From: Blakeslea trispora
Taxonomy: Eukaryota; Mucoromycota; Mucoromycetes; Mucorales; Choanephoraceae
NCBI GenBank assembly: GCA_025331445.1
Contig: JAIWNE010000046.1
Location: 62,001 to 126,000, forward strand
Reading direction: 5' to 3'
DNA length: 64,000 nucleotides
In this document: positions 1 through 14,886 of the stretch, piece after piece
How the letters are laid out: each line of letters begins with the position of its first letter
How positions within the stretch are numbered: position 1 is the stretch's first letter
Position numbers and translations under genes: made by a program
Notes under the pieces: generated by a model
What the model was told of the DNA's origin: nothing
The model's database searches: none
Seen by the model: only the letters and a program-made list of their open reading frames with translations

Positions 1-421
1 TGCTGTACAACATGGATGGATCAGGCTCACGAGTATCAGTGATATCTTGAACGTATTGGCTGTCAACAGAAGGAGGTAGTTGTATCAATGCTTGTTCAAG
101 AGCAATCATCTTTGACAAGTTTGGATTCACTGAGGGCGGTGAAGATGTAATTTGCTTAGTTGGTTTCTCTTGATAAAGAGTATATACAGGATTGCTTGCT
201 ACTGGCTTTCGATGAATTCTTGGCTGAACAGGTGTACTACTTGGATGAAATGGGATTAATGGTGGGGACAGGTCTGTAGACCGAGAACATGATGTATTGC
301 TACTTTGGCTATGGCGCATGAATATGCTCGATTGTCTGTTTATTGAATGATTATCTAAAGTCAGTCTGCTACGTTTTGGGTGGTCGAATGTGATGGGATT
401 CTGAGTAAAAGTTCCGCTCAT
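1..421 (-). CDS. N-terminal part of an unrecognised protein (runs off left edge)
   Basis: An ATG at 421 opens a reading frame of 140 codons that continues past the left end of the window without a stop. The protein starts MSGTFTQNPITFDHPKRSRL and is rich in Ser, Pro, Asn and Gln with short basic patches. That is the usual look of the disordered N-terminus of a fungal regulator, but no domain falls inside the visible part, so no function is given. The gene points away from the calcineurin gene; both are on the minus strand with about 870 bp between them. It could also be the first exon of an intron-containing gene. The open frame and clear ATG make a real gene likely. Confidence 0.6.
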   Translation of the reverse strand, partial: MSGTFTQNPITFDHPKRSRLTLDNHSINRQSSIFMRHSQSSNTSCSRSTDLSPPLIPFHPSSTPVQPRIHRKPVASNPVYTLYQEKPTKQITSSPPSVNPNLSKMIALEQALIQLPPSVDSQYVQDITDTREPDPSMLYS

Positions 422-1294
422 TATATTAAAATCAAAATAAGGGAAAAGAAAGAAAGAGAGAAGCTCATACATCCAAAAAGCACTCTTTATTAGGCCAAAG
501 TGACTTTTATGTTTTATTGTTAAATGTTTATAGTTTTCCTTTTTCTCCATGGTGTCACACACAACAAACAATAACAATATTAAGGATAATGAGCATTTTG
601 CTAATCAAACCTCCGTTTCAATCAAGAAAAAAAAAATTCAACATCTAAAATTCATTCCGGTTGATTCTCTGACCTTTACTACGACTCAGTACTGTTGAGC
701 TTAAAGAAAAAGACGAAAAAGTCCAGTCTTTTTCGCTTTATCGTCTTTTGTTTATGCAAATCAAGCCAAACTTGAATAAACTACACTTTTTCTTTTAATG
801 CTAATGAATGATGATATTAGTCTAGAAGAGCAAAGAAACGGAACGCGTGAAAAAGCTTGATCTTATGAAATCCAAAGACTGAATGATTGTTGAATTAATG
901 CAAAAAGAAAAGAATCAAATTTAATAATGACAATTGATATATGGCGAACAAAGCTTAACATTAAAGAAAACAATAGGAAACAGTTGATCAGAAAACTTTC
1001 GCCTAAAGTTGTATGGTTGAATTTGGCAAAAAATAATTAGAAATAATTTACGACAAAATCAAAATGTATGGTAGGATGATGACAAAGGGATGAAATACAG
1101 TTAGATGTGCTTCTGGGATCACTACAAGATGAATTAGATATACATATAGCATAGATATGAATACGCATGTATATATGATGTTGGGGACTATTGATGAACA
1201 TTGTCACTGGCGAAAAGCATGACAATAAAAAAAAAGGCTGAACAAAAAGAGTCTAGATATTACAATATTACAAGCTTTATTGTTATAGCAACGC
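422..1294. other. Intergenic, no gene seen
   Basis: AT-rich spacer between the partial gene and the 3' end of calcineurin A. It contains short open frames only, A/T homopolymers and no recognisable RNA gene. The left part should hold the promoter of the partial minus-strand gene. Confidence 0.6.
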
Positions 1295-3473
<2,179 letters not shown>

Positions 3474-4435
3474 AGCGATCTATACAATGTACTCAAAAGA
3501 GAGAGAAAAAGAAAAAAGAAGAGAGAACAGGGGAAAAAGGACAAAAGTTTAAAAAAAAAATAGGTTAGCTAATGAACTTAACTTGTGTAAGGTCAAGCCG
3601 GACTCTGTAACATAATTCAATTACAGATGATCAAAATTGAGTTTTCAGCGAATCACGCTATTGCATAAACTCTTTTTTTTTTTGGAACAAAACTACTGCT
3701 CTCCAGGCTTCTTGATCGGAGAACAAAAGCGGTTCCTTTTTTCTTTGTTAACAGGAACTTGTTTTGTAGTCAAGTTTCAATGAGAAAAAGACAATGATTA
3801 TATCGACTCAAATCTTGAGCTCATGTTTGCCAAAGTTCATTCTGAGCGACAATGGATCATTCAAGGTTCATCTTTAATTGTTCTTTTATTTTTTTTTTTT
3901 GCTTGTATCCCTTCTCTCTTCATTCAAGTAGCAGCCCTTTTTTATAGCAAAAAAAAAAGATAAATGTGTTGAAATCACAAAGTTGAGAATAAAACAAGCT
4001 TTCCTCTCGAAGATTTAAGCATGTTGTTATTGTCATCTCAGCATTCAACTCTTCTTCTTCTTATCCTAAAAAATCATCAGATTGGACGGTCAAGCGACCA
4101 ATCTTTAAGAAAAGATCGGTTTGAAAACCAATAGAAAGAGTGCTAATGCTGACTAAAGAAACAAGCAATAACTATAGGTTTGAAAGTGTAATGCCAGAAC
4201 AACATGTATTTTGTAACTGACACTCGATTTGCTTGCTTATTGTTTTGCAATTCAAGCATATCCAACTCATAATGTCTTGTCTTTATTCCCAAAGAAAGTC
4301 TCAAATCAAACTGTAATAAAGTAAGAATACAAACTCAGCCCTCATAGCTGTGACTTTCAGATTTTTTTTCTTCAAAAAAAAAGTAAAGACCAAGAAGGCA
4401 AGGGACCCAATTTTTTTTTGGATTTATTATATACT
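3474..4435. other. Divergent promoter region of calcineurin A and MRPS16
   Basis: About 960 bp between two divergently transcribed starts. A purine-rich stretch lies upstream of the calcineurin ATG (a pyrimidine tract on the coding strand), and several T tracts are spread through the interval. No coding frame or RNA gene was recognised. Promoter function is inferred from position only. Confidence 0.55.
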
Positions 4436-4812
4436 ATGGTTGTTCGTATCCGTCTTGCTCGCCACGGTCGCCGTAACTTACCTTACTATCACATTGTTAT
4501 CGCCAACGCTCGTACAGGCCGTAACAGCAAGCCCATCGAGAAGATTGGTACATACAACCCTATTCCTGATGAGACAGGCAGCAAGTTAATCAACCTCAAC
4601 TTTGACCGTGCAAAATACTGGTTAACTGTTGGTGCTCAACCCACAGAGACAGTCGAGAAGATCCTTGTTAATGTAGAGTATAGCCTAAAGTCAAGTGAGC
4701 GGTTAATTCTTATTCTTTTATTTCCATGCTATTTTAGGCTCAATTAATGCCACAAGGACCTAAGCCTTGGATGGAGCAAGCAGCAAAGAAGTTTAAAGAG
4801 ACATCCAACTAG
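4436..4812 (+). CDS. MRPS16: Mitochondrial ribosomal protein S16 (bS16m)
   Basis: Small-subunit protein of the mitochondrial ribosome. Two exons, 4436-4672 and 4738-4812, join to 103 residues. The start MVVRIRLARHGRRNLPYYHI and the block RNSKPIEKIGTYNPIP are the bS16 signature. The conserved GAQPTETVEKIL precedes the intron. The donor at 4673 was chosen over a later GTGAGC because joining there restores the family pattern (ILVN then AQLMPQGP). The protein ends in a basic tail, KKFKETSN. The ATG at 4436 is the family start; the in-frame TTG at 4418 adds residues not expected. The basic N-terminus may itself serve in import, as in other fungal bS16m. A polyadenylation-like AATAAA lies shortly downstream (about 4938). 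Confidence 0.92.
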
Positions 4813-5031
4813 ATTCGATAAGACGAAACACATGTACCATACCAGCTACTAACAAAAAAAAGAAGAGAAAGAAAAAGAGACATACAGACAAACACCAACC
4901 TTCTTCTTCTCTTTTCGTTCTTCATAATTTGTAAATGAATAAACACCACTTTGATGCATAGAAAAGAAATAGACAAACAAACACTCTACAAAAGGAATGG
5001 GATTTCTTTGTTTATTTCGTTTTTATTATTA

Positions 5032-5805
5032 TTAGAATTGCTTTGGATGATAGGGAAAATATGGACAAAATGCAGAATCATCTGAATTTTCTTTATAGCT
5101 AGAAGATGAGGTTGATGATTGAGAGGAACCTCTTTTTCGAGCAGGAGTCAGTCCAAAGGTGAATTCAGAAATTGATGGAGTAGGGCTATAATAACTGATG
5201 CTGGAGTCTGTGGAATCAGTTTCCGGAAGCAGGTCTGGTTCTTCAATTTCTTCTTCTTGATCCACAAATGTCATTTCTCTTTCAGGAATAAACTCCCATC
5301 TTTGTTGCTGTCTTGAATGGTCATTATGGACTGGGAACAAGACTACTTTTCTCGACTTTAGACATGCTTCAAGCACCCAATCATTGTTGATGGCAGAATA
5401 AATCAGGTTGCCTAAAGGTACTTTTGCTCGTACTATCTTTCCAAAGAGCCAACGAGCAGGCTTATAGTCAGGCTTCAAAAACCATTCCTGATTATCTGAT
5501 TCTCCATACAATTTCTTTGAATCCAAACAAATCTCTGTGTCCTCTGAAAAACGGATTCTCCCTACAAAAGATGATAAGTAACTGTATACACGCAGGTGAC
5601 ACAATCAAAGATCACCTTTATGGATATCAAGAACTAAATTTGTGCTCTTGTTCACCAAGCATTGACCATCCCAGCGCCATAGCTCGTCATCAGTCATTCT
5701 GAGATCAGTCACAACAACCTGTGGCCGTGCTTTTGCTTGAATAGTGAAAGACATCACTTTCGCACTTGCAGTGTGTTTTATGTAAAACCAATCGTAACTG
5801 TTCAT
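5032..5805 (-). CDS. Beta-trefoil (ricin B-like) protein with disordered acidic/Ser-rich tail
   Basis: Two exons, 5805-5616 and 5561-5032, give 239 residues. The first 150 residues carry a ricin-B-like pattern: short beta strands with repeated aromatic clusters (ELWRWDGQCLVNKSTNLVLD, NQEWFL, QQRWEFIP), matching the QxW-type repeats of R-type lectin folds. Similar single-domain proteins are frequent in Mucoromycota, and carbohydrate binding is a plausible but unproven role. There is no signal peptide, so it should be cytosolic or nuclear. The last 90 residues are acidic then Ser/Thr-rich (QEEEIEEPDLLPETDSTDSS), a disordered tail. The intron starts GTGATC and ends TTGTAG. The fold call rests on pattern recognition, not on an alignment. 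Confidence 0.72.
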
Positions 5806-6697
5806 TTCATTAACATGGGATGCACCTATTCATAAGAGCTATCTGATTGAGCCTTGGGTTGAAAGTGACGAGAGAGAAAAGATAGGAAAAAGGGGGGGGG
5901 GGGAAAGTAGAGCAAGAGAAAATCGTAAAAGCTTGCTTTTATTAGTATTGAAGATTGTCAAATGTCTCAAAGTCTGGTGACCTTCATAATGATTGTATCT
6001 CAGATAACTCTGACAAATGACTTTGAAGGCTCTCAATTTCAAAGGGGTTGATAGCTCTTTATTTTGAATTCAGACCATAAAAAAAAACCTGCTGTTCTTT
6101 TTTCATTCAAGAGACAATGCTTCATACTCAACTGAGATTGTTTGAGATGTTATCTTTCTCCGCGAGACAGCTACCAGGATGTTGGTTAGTGGCAATCACC
6201 GTGAGTGAGGACGGTAATTGAAATTGTGTTGGGATCGTCTTTAAGGGAAAAAAGATAGCGCCAGTATGAACACAAGTTGATTCAACAAACAGAATAAGCC
6301 TAGAACGCAACAACATTCATTGAATTTTGCTTTATGAGCCTCTGTCCTGTAATTTATGAAACGTAACATACAGTGAGTGTATAGGTTACTAGACACTAAT
6401 CAAATAGATCTCACGCTATCTGGAACCTTGGAAACAAATTGACTCAAAATGATACTTCACACCAAAATAAGCAACCAAAGCTTGGAAAATTTGCTCACGT
6501 CTTGTTGGATAAGTTCTCACAGCTTTTATGTCATTATATGGTCATGAACAAGATATATTTGATTCAGATTTATATAAGTTTCTATTCATTTTATAAGTAC
6601 AGTTGACATGAGATTTTTTTTTGCAGTCTTTGTATCCTTTCATGACACGTGTATTTCAAGTCTAAAAGCAATGGCGCATCTAAGTCTTATTCAAGTA
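5806..6697. other. Intergenic, no gene seen
   Basis: About 890 bp between the 5' end of the beta-trefoil gene and the 3' end of the small secreted-protein gene. It holds a run of about 13 G near 5893 and A/T tracts. Short open frames have no family resemblance. The left part should hold the promoter of the beta-trefoil gene. Confidence 0.55.
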
Positions 6698-7081
6698 TTA
6701 TACAAATTCAGGAGCAAAATATACTGGCTCACAATTGACATTAAAGTATCGAGAGTCACCAACGCCTTTGAGCTCTACATGAGTGTATCTTGACCACGTA
6801 TTAGCATATTGAACCTTGAAATCAACTCCTACTTGTTGGCAGGTTTCTTTGAGAACAACAACATCTTTGACACAAATAACTCCATCAGAACTGCACGCCC
6901 GGCCTAAAGAATGAAACCTGCTTGGATTCCATACGATGACTTGTACGCCCAAGTCATTATGATGCTCTAATCTAAAGTTGAATGCACCGTTGTCCATACA
7001 GCTCATAGCGGCAATCCAATCATCGGCGGCAACAACCGTCAGACTAAATACAAACAGAATAATGGCAAGAATTGAATTCAT
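6698..7081 (-). CDS. Small secreted cysteine-containing protein, unknown function
   Basis: Single-exon frame of 127 residues starting at the ATG at 7081. Residues 1-19 (MNSILAIILFVFSLTVVAAD) form a textbook signal peptide with an Ala-Ala-Asp cleavage region. The mature part of about 108 residues has five cysteines (MSCMD, RACSS, VICVK, ETCQQ, VNCEP) and beta-strand-like alternation, as in small extracellular fungal proteins. I do not recognise the family. The size and secretion signal would fit a secreted effector-like or cell-wall protein, but that is inference. The odd cysteine count leaves at least one unpaired or intermolecular. The gene stands alone, with a 3.5 kb gene-free stretch upstream. 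Confidence 0.7.
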   Translation of the reverse strand: MNSILAIILFVFSLTVVAADDWIAAMSCMDNGAFNFRLEHHNDLGVQVIVWNPSRFHSLGRACSSDGVICVKDVVVLKETCQQVGVDFKVQYANTWSRYTHVELKGVGDSRYFNVNCEPVYFAPEFV

Positions 7082-10000
7082 TGTGTTCTATAGGTGATAT
7101 AAGTCTATAATAGATATATATAAAAAAAAAAAGTATGCTATCTTGATTCAATCTGATTGTTTGATCACTATTTATATGGATTGCAAAATGAAATCCTAAA
7201 AACAGACATCAAAATGAAGCGTTGAAAAACTACTTGATAACAATGAAATCGTGCATCCTCGATAATAAATGAAAAGTAGCTATCATGTAATAAAGAAATT
7301 TGCTCAGTGAATGAAATTGACATTGCCTTTAATTTCCCATTGAGACAAAAGCATTAGCTTATAAAAAACAATTGCTGGTATGAATGATTGAAACAGTATG
7401 TATGTCTTGGTTTTTTTTTCTAGTTGTAACATCCTTTCTTGCTCTGGCTCATTCTGGTTTTTTCTACTAATACTCCTTGATTTGGCCTTAATTTTATTTC
7501 AGCTACTTTTTCTTGAAGTCAATGAGTAAAGCTCATTGTTACTACTTTTGTATGATTCTGAACAAATGCAATTTTCAAAAAAACCCCCCCCCCAATGAAA
7601 TTTGCTCAAGTCCTTGACTGCTTGACTGATGCCCTAAGGTATATGTTTAGAAAGCAGCATGTAGTAATTCTTTATGTCAAAATAACTCATATGCATATAC
7701 ATGCAGATACTTGATTGAAAAGATATGTCGGCTATAAAGCGAAATGTACGAGGATCTAAATAAATCTATTTAAAGTGCTTTCAACGCAAGTCAATAAAGA
7801 AAGACTTAAAGACAATCAATTTGCTTTGGTTCTCAAACATTTTTTTTTGCAATGATTGTGTTATAAGAAATTTATGCAGACAGAGTAAGGAGAGAGAAAT
7901 TTAAGTTTCATTAAACAGTAAAAATCTACAGCATCTGAAAGAAGGGCTAATAGATAATAAACTAGACATAATGAATAAGACCACTTACCAGGATATTGGT
8001 AGCAAGAGATAAAGTAAAACTAAGCAGAATGTTGCAGTGAAAGAAGACAATGCGAAAGAGAGACAAGGAAAATGTAATGGCAAGAGGTTATTTCTTTTAT
8101 TGAAGAAACCTTGTGTGAGCCTTCATCTCACAAGGACAACACAATGGCACCAGAACAAGGCATTTCTGCAAAGTAAACTCAGCTCACAACAGTATGATTT
8201 TATGCGTAGTTTTAAAACTTCAATGAAGGGAGAGATTGCATTGTCTTCAACTTCCTAAGCCGCGTATTCGTGAAACCTACTTCTGAAAGTTTTGACAACA
8301 GCAATAATGTGGCACAAGATCAACAACACCAAGATTGTTTCTTCAGCGACTCATAAGAGCAGAAGAGAGAGCTAACAGGGTAAGAATTGATATACCAATG
8401 AAATTTTAGTTGAAGCAAGAAAGAGAAAAGAATTCTTTAACAGACGATGAGATGCAATTAGAAAATGAGCTAAAAGCAACATCACGTACGAAGAAAAGTC
8501 AGAGAGCAATGTAAATAGTAAAAAGAGACTCTTTGCAGGAAATTTCACTTATGCATAAGATGACACCTTGACAAAAGACCATCATACCAAAGAAGCGTTA
8601 AAAAAAATAAGCATAGTTGCAATACCAGTAGAGTATTAGACGGATTGCATCCGCTTAGACTGACAGACCTCGAAACTCCTTGTCTTTAGAATCATCAAGA
8701 CAAAAAAAAAGGGATAAAAAAGCTTTTTGCTTTGTCTTTGCAGAGATCACAAAACGTTAACGGTGTCATCAGTAATTGACAGAAATGGAAATATACCGAA
8801 AAGTGGCTTTTTTAGCCATTTTGCACTGCATGAAAAAATTTTTCGGTAACGGAAACCAAAATAGATAACGGACATCAATGTTGAAAGCCCATCTGACCAA
8901 TAAGGTTATTCTTTGTCTCCATGACTCCAATTCACTTCTCTATTATTGAAGGATTGTTGCAAACTGTTTTCAGTCATGTTCTATCAAACAGGCCATTTGT
9001 GTAGTGATATGTTAACAAGAAGTCTCAGCGGTTTTGAAGCTCTTTTTTTTTTAGGCTCAGTGAATTCATAAGCCTTTTCGAGTGGAAGCTAAGGCTCATG
9101 TTGATCAATAAATATTTGTTTGAACAATACATCTATCAACAGATGTGGCAGCCCCCATCAACTTGGCATAGATCAAGAGCTTTTCTTTTGCGTTTTTATA
9201 GTGGGTGATTTCAAGGAAACCAAATAGTTCTAAACTTCTAACAGCCATATTAGTTCGTTTAGTGATGGCATTTTAAATACAATACCTTTCACTCTGCCAT
9301 TGCTATTACAATAAAAAAAAGGCGCAGCTACTTTACTAATAGACTTCGCTAAAGGAGGCGTGTTCTGATATCAACAGTTGATAATCAACTATAAAATTGA
9401 AATTTGGTGTAAACTCAATGAACTTGATATTCACAGGGTTTCTCAAGATTAAATATAGATTATATGGGCATTTCACCATACAACAAAACTCTTGAGTAAA
9501 ATAGTATTGTCTGCTTCAGCAGTAGAGTGAGCCTTAGTTTATGTATGTTATGTTTATCAGAACTTAGTTAACGAATAGAAATGTCCTTGGCTACAAAAAA
9601 TTGAGAAAGATGAGTAAAAAGATCAATGCTAATTTTAGCGACTCGAATCAACCCCTTCAATATAACAAACAGACCGCAAGATGGATAAAATAGCAAATAA
9701 TCGAGACTAAAACAATTGGAGATGGGCTATTCTGCATTAAGTTGTTAGCAGAGATACAATAGCCTAAATTTCAAATACCAAAACTGCACTGGGATATTGA
9801 GTAATTGTAAAGTACAAAAAAGAAGAAAAAAATAGAACTAGAACTTTGTATGCGTATATATGATATTGCAATACAGACAATCACTGCTTCTCAGAAACAA
9901 GCTCTGTATCTGCCTTTAACAACAGAAAGACAAGTTGCTTACAAGTGGGTGGCTTCAGCGAACAATGTATTTGTCACAAGACGAAATCACGACCATGATG

Positions 10001-10652
10001 TTGTTATTTTAACTTGGTTGCAGAGACGGTCGGATTAAAATTGCTATGATACATTGCTATAAGCAAAGAATTGTTACAGAACTCTTGATGTCCACACTTA
10101 ATATAGTTGCACCTTGCATATCCTGTCAATCTCAGAAAAGCCTCTGCTTAGCTTACAAAGTCAAAAAAAAAAAAATTCAAACTAAGAAAACGCGGCCAAA
10201 GTATCACAATCTAGTGTCGGGACAGAGGCAAACGTTTGAGAAAAAAAAAAAGCTGCAATTCGAATAAGTTTTTTCCCTTCTTTTAAACACTTTTCTTTCC
10301 TTTTTTTTAAACCTATTTTCTTGTATATTTTTTTTTTTTTTATTTTTTGCTGTTAGAGTTCTCCTTTCCTTTTCTTTTTTTCATTGCTGTTTTTCGTTTT
10401 TTTTTTGTTTATCTATATCTTTACCCGCTTTTCTCTCTCTTTCTTTTTTCTTTTTTCTTTCTTTGAAGAAAATACCATCAAAGTAGAGAAAAGCAACTAT
10501 AAAAAAAAAATACCTGAAAAGAAAAGAACAGAATTTGCGCAGAAAAAGAAAGAAAATTACAAGGATACCATCGGCCTCTAACTTATATACGCACACACCC
10601 ATATACACACAACCAAACATTGCCAATACGCAATAATTTCAAAAAAGAAAAC
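7082..10652. other. Long gene-poor interval
   Basis: About 3.6 kb in which I see no supported gene. Open frames at 8037-8258 and 9850-10267 are short, use ordinary intergenic composition and resemble no family. Features are a run of nine C near 7585, many A/T tracts and, from about 10265 to 10460, a T-rich pyrimidine leader that belongs to the downstream KH-protein gene. A decayed element or an unspliced RNA gene cannot be excluded. Confidence 0.5.
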
Positions 10653-13600
10653 ATGACCTGCGCCTTTTCTTTTTGTTTTGGACAGACAGACAAACTTCCA
10701 ACTTCACTGACCTGTCAAATAACTGCTGAAGGCTCGAATCTTACAATAGCTGGCCAAGAAGAAAATGTCATGGCAATAAGAACGGAAATAATGAACCTAT
10801 ATCCTTCTAAAGTAAACCTTACATTCAGAGCCTGTAACTCGTTTCTGTTCTCCTATCGACACATAACCACTAACCTACATACTTTCTGATCTAACTTAGA
10901 TCCACTTGAATCTCAAGATTCCTGATCAGGACTGTAGCAAACTACGAACTGAATGTGAAAAAATTGCCAATGATACAAACACAACAATCTCTATTACAGA
11001 GCCAATACCACAATCTTCGTTTGCTTCACAAAACACCGTTTCTATTCTTATCACTGGTATACCCGACAATGCTGAGCTTGCTCGAGTTCAAACATTGGTC
11101 ATGTTAGATAGATTGGTGAGTACCATACGGTCGATCTTATTCTTTCTCTTGTACCTTGACTCATCTTACATCTTTAAATAGTCTGAATTATATGTAGATA
11201 CTGTAGCTATTCCTTACAAGTTGCATCATTTATTATGTGGGCGAAAACGCACTGGGCTTCAGTCCATTTTAGAAGAGACTGCTACTTCAATTTACTTTCC
11301 TTCACCTTTTGTATTTCAAAAAGATGATACCTATTCTCCTCCTGTTTATATTACAGGTCAAGCCAACGATGTGATGCGCGTCAAAGAGATGTTAACAAAA
11401 TTAGCCTCACAGAAGGTACAGATATATATATATATATAACATAATATACATGTACATATACACACATATATACATATGTATATGTGCGTGTGTGTGTGTG
11501 TGTAAAGCGTCATCAAATGATTTTTTTTTTATTTTTGCTAATCAAACAAATTTTTCTAGGCCCAATCTATGTATCATAAAGATGCTGTACTACACCCTAG
11601 AAAATTAGATTGGATGCTGTTGCATCGCAGAAACGATTTGCGAAAAGTAATGCGAGATAATGGCTCATTCTTATTGTTTCCAAAGATGGGATCTGGTAGC
11701 AATATTGTTACTGTATATGCTGAAAGCAGAGTGAATGCTGAACGTACACTTCGTTCCCTTCATTTCTTAGTAAGTGGATATCTTCTTTTGTTCATTCGAT
11801 TCTCTTCTCCTATTTTTTGGGGTCTTGTTTTGATGTTATAACGTGCAAACTTTAACTCTGTTCTTCTTTTTTTATTTTATTTTATTTACATAGGCCTGTA
11901 GCGTATATGAGGCTTGTTTTTATTTCAATCGTGACAATGTTATTTATGGTGTAGACAATGTGCACCCTATTTTCAATTCAATGGCCAACATTACAACACT
12001 TGTCTCTCAGCTATCCCAAATCTCAGGCGCCGAAGTATCTTACCGCGTTGACCCAGGCTGCATTGAGGCCTTTGGTACTGAGCGTGCCATTCGAAACGTC
12101 TACCAGCGTCTGCACGATATGTCATTCTTAAAAGTGTTTCACCAAAGCACAATTTTCAATGTCGAACTCTCAAATGATCAGCGCGAATTTATTAGTGGCA
12201 AAAAGAGTGGAAAGATTAACAAGATTATGAAAACATCAGGTGCCAAGATAAAGTTTCTTCCTTTCAGCGAATACAACTTCATCATTGAGGTTGAAAGCAA
12301 TAACTTCAACAAGGCTTTAGATGGCTTGACTTTGTTGCAAGAAGAACTGCCTGCTGAAATTTCATTTTATGTACCTGAAGTATACCACAAGCGCATCATT
12401 GGTGTTGGAGGAAAAAACATTCAACGCATTATGAAGAAATATGGCGTCTACGTTAAGTTTTCCAATGCAGAAGAATTTGCTGCCTTGGGTGGTTATTATG
12501 ATAACGATGACAATGTAGTAGCTAGAACACCCATGAAGAATCAGGTCAACCTCGAGAACCTACGCCATGCTGTCATGGATTTGATCAATCCTAAAGACAG
12601 AGATTGTGTAGAGCAAGTGCTTTATGATATTCCTTTCTGGCTTCACCGTACCTTGATTCATGACCAAGCAACGTTTTTGGCCGAAATGACAAAGAAAACA
12701 AACACACACTTGATTTGGCCTGACAATGAGCTTGCTAGCAACTGCCTCACTCTTGTAGGACCCGAATCTCAAGTTGGACTGGCTGCACAGATGGTCAGAT
12801 CAGTTGTTCCCGAAGAGTATGATGTTCATTTGCCTTTTTCAACTCACTTGAAATTCGTATTGGAATCAGCTTCTTACAAAGAAATTGTGCAACGTATTGC
12901 AAATGAGCACAACATTACAGTTGAACTGAAAAAGAAAAAGCAGGATGATGCAAACGAGAGTGATGAGGTTATTGCATTCAAGATGACAATGGGCATTATT
13001 GATCGCCTGAATACTGCGTTAGAAACCCTGATTAATTACTTCAAAAGCCAACAAGTCAACATTTATGATGATAGTGCTATTGTTCGCCACGTAAACACAG
13101 CTCCTTCTAACACTAACCAATTCTCACCTTTCCCTGCCTTTGACAGCCGTGTCCTTGGACCCAGTTTGCCTTCAGGTAAAAAAAAAAAAAAGATAAACAA
13201 AAGAGAAAGTCAGCTGACACATGTTTTTCCCCTCTTCTACAAACAGAGTTAGTGTCTCCTACGGCTTCTTCATCATCTTCGCTTATGACTGACTTCCCTC
13301 CTCCATTGTCTGGTATGCACAATGGACTGAAAAGTTATTCCTTGTTTGATTACCCTTGTGCTGTTGGAGGAAACCCACTGGATGCTTCTTGGAAGAGCTT
13401 TAGAGATATGAATTCGTCAAGAACAGTAGACAATTTGCGTGCTATTTTTGACTCACCTGAAGCCAACAAGCCATTAGCACCACCACCGCCATCCATGCCA
13501 TTTGTTTCGCCTCTGAGCTTTCGTAATGGCCCTCCCGTTGCTCAGAATGGTCTTGACATCTGGTCCAATCCACCTCAACAGGTATCTCTAAATGGGTTTG

Positions 13601-14360
13601 TTGGTAGTCCACCTCTTTCAGGCTTGGAAACAAAGCCACATTCTATGGTAAGACAGAAAAAAAAAGTAAAACAATAGAAAATCAATTAATAGCTATCCTA
13701 TCTCAAAGTTGTATGCAATTGATCAAAACAACAATACAAAGACAAACGGAAGCTTCTACCAACCATTAGGACAGAAGCCAGAGTTCAATAACGCCTATGT
13801 TGTACCAACATCCTCAACGTCTACAGGAAGCAACAATAGCTCAATGCACTCAAGTCAATCTATGCCAGATATCGTACTTGATTCTTCACCAAAGAAGTCA
13901 AGCAATTTACCCTTTCAAATAAACAACTACATGCGTACCCAGACACCCCCTCCACCATTGATTTATCCATCTAACGCTGCATTATCAGGTAGTAACAAAC
14001 CCTTATCTCAATCAACAGCAGTTCAATTTGCATTATCCCCATCTATCTCGACACCTACCGTTGCTAGTGCGACCGCTGCTGTCAATAACAACAACAATAC
14101 CACAACTGCATCGGTACAAACTAGCAACTCTCATGTATCCTCAAACACTATTGGATTGGAAAAGCCTCTGGACTTTCCTGCTCTTTTTTCAGCAAACCAT
14201 TCCTCTGCTGATGAGACTGTCAGTAAGTTCTAATCCTATAGACTTATAAAGAAAGAAACTATTCCTAACTTTTTCGTGACATTGTATAGTTGTTCAAAGC
14301 TTATTGAATAATATGACAATAGGAGGTGGTCAATCTAGTAACAATAGTTTGACACATTAG
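10653..14360 (+). CDS. Multi-KH-domain RNA-binding protein (fungal Khd4 / YLL032C-like)
   Basis: Eight exons: 10653-10811, 10900-11115, 11182-11415, 11560-11769, 11894-13175, 13247-13647, 13709-14222, 14290-14360. They join to 1028 residues. Several KH-type repeats occupy roughly the first 640 residues. The clearest GxxG loop is in KRIIGVGGKNIQRIMKKYGV near residue 436, and degenerate ones are in GRKRTGLQSI near 142 and GKKSGKINKIMKTSG near 374. The C-terminal 350 residues are Pro/Ser/Asn/Gln-rich and probably disordered. Proteins with this layout in fungi bind mRNA and affect transcript stability. The assignment to the Khd4/YLL032C group is from overall layout. The first ATG after the long T-rich leader is at 10653. 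Intron 3 contains a TA/TG microsatellite. Vps5 follows 0.5 kb downstream on the same strand. Confidence 0.8.
11418..11505. repeat. TA/TG dinucleotide microsatellite in an intron
   Basis: Alternating TA, CA and TG dinucleotides, including about nine TG units near 11487-11503, inside intron 3 (11416-11559) of the KH-domain gene. It starts right after the splice donor. Confidence 0.85.
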
Positions 14361-14886
14361 ACCTTTTTCTTGCTTTTTTTTTTATATATTTAGCAGAAAT
14401 GAAGGGAAAAAACAATAGTTTAGATTTTTCTTATAACACATATACACATGATATCTTATCCCCCACTACTCCTTTCTTCCTTCTTTTCTTCTTTTTTTGT
14501 CTCTTTCAAAAAAAAAATACCTTTTTCTTTCTTTTTTTTTCTCTCGATAAAATATAATGACTATTATTATTCTCAGTTTGCATAAATTAAATTGATTTCA
14601 ATCAGACTCTGAAAACCTATTCAACACACTTCTAATGACTGTAGCCTTCGATTCAACAATATTCTAACATTATATCTCTATAACGAATGTCATTTGGCAT
14701 GTTATTTTCATCTCTTTAATAAACAAGCTGCTCATTATTTTCTGCAAACATGTGAAGGCAGAAAAAAAAACAGACCGAGAATTGTTGAAATTTATTTTAA
14801 TGTAAGTGGAGATACAAAAAAAAAAGAAAGGCTTTATAGAGGCACTATTAAGCATTTCTTTCTTTTTTCCTTAATCTGTTTCTTTT
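14361..14886. other. Spacer between the KH gene and VPS5
   Basis: About 525 bp with pyrimidine tracts and A-rich runs. It holds the 3' end of the KH gene and the presumed promoter of VPS5. No separate gene is seen. Confidence 0.55.

Noticed and set aside
4418..4435. Upstream TTG start for MRPS16
   Set aside because: The ATG at 4436 gives the standard bS16 N-terminus; a TTG start is not expected in a nuclear fungal gene.
10381..10626. Overlapping low-complexity frames on both strands before the KH gene
   Set aside because: T-rich/A-rich leader; translations are Phe or Lys/Glu runs without coding character.
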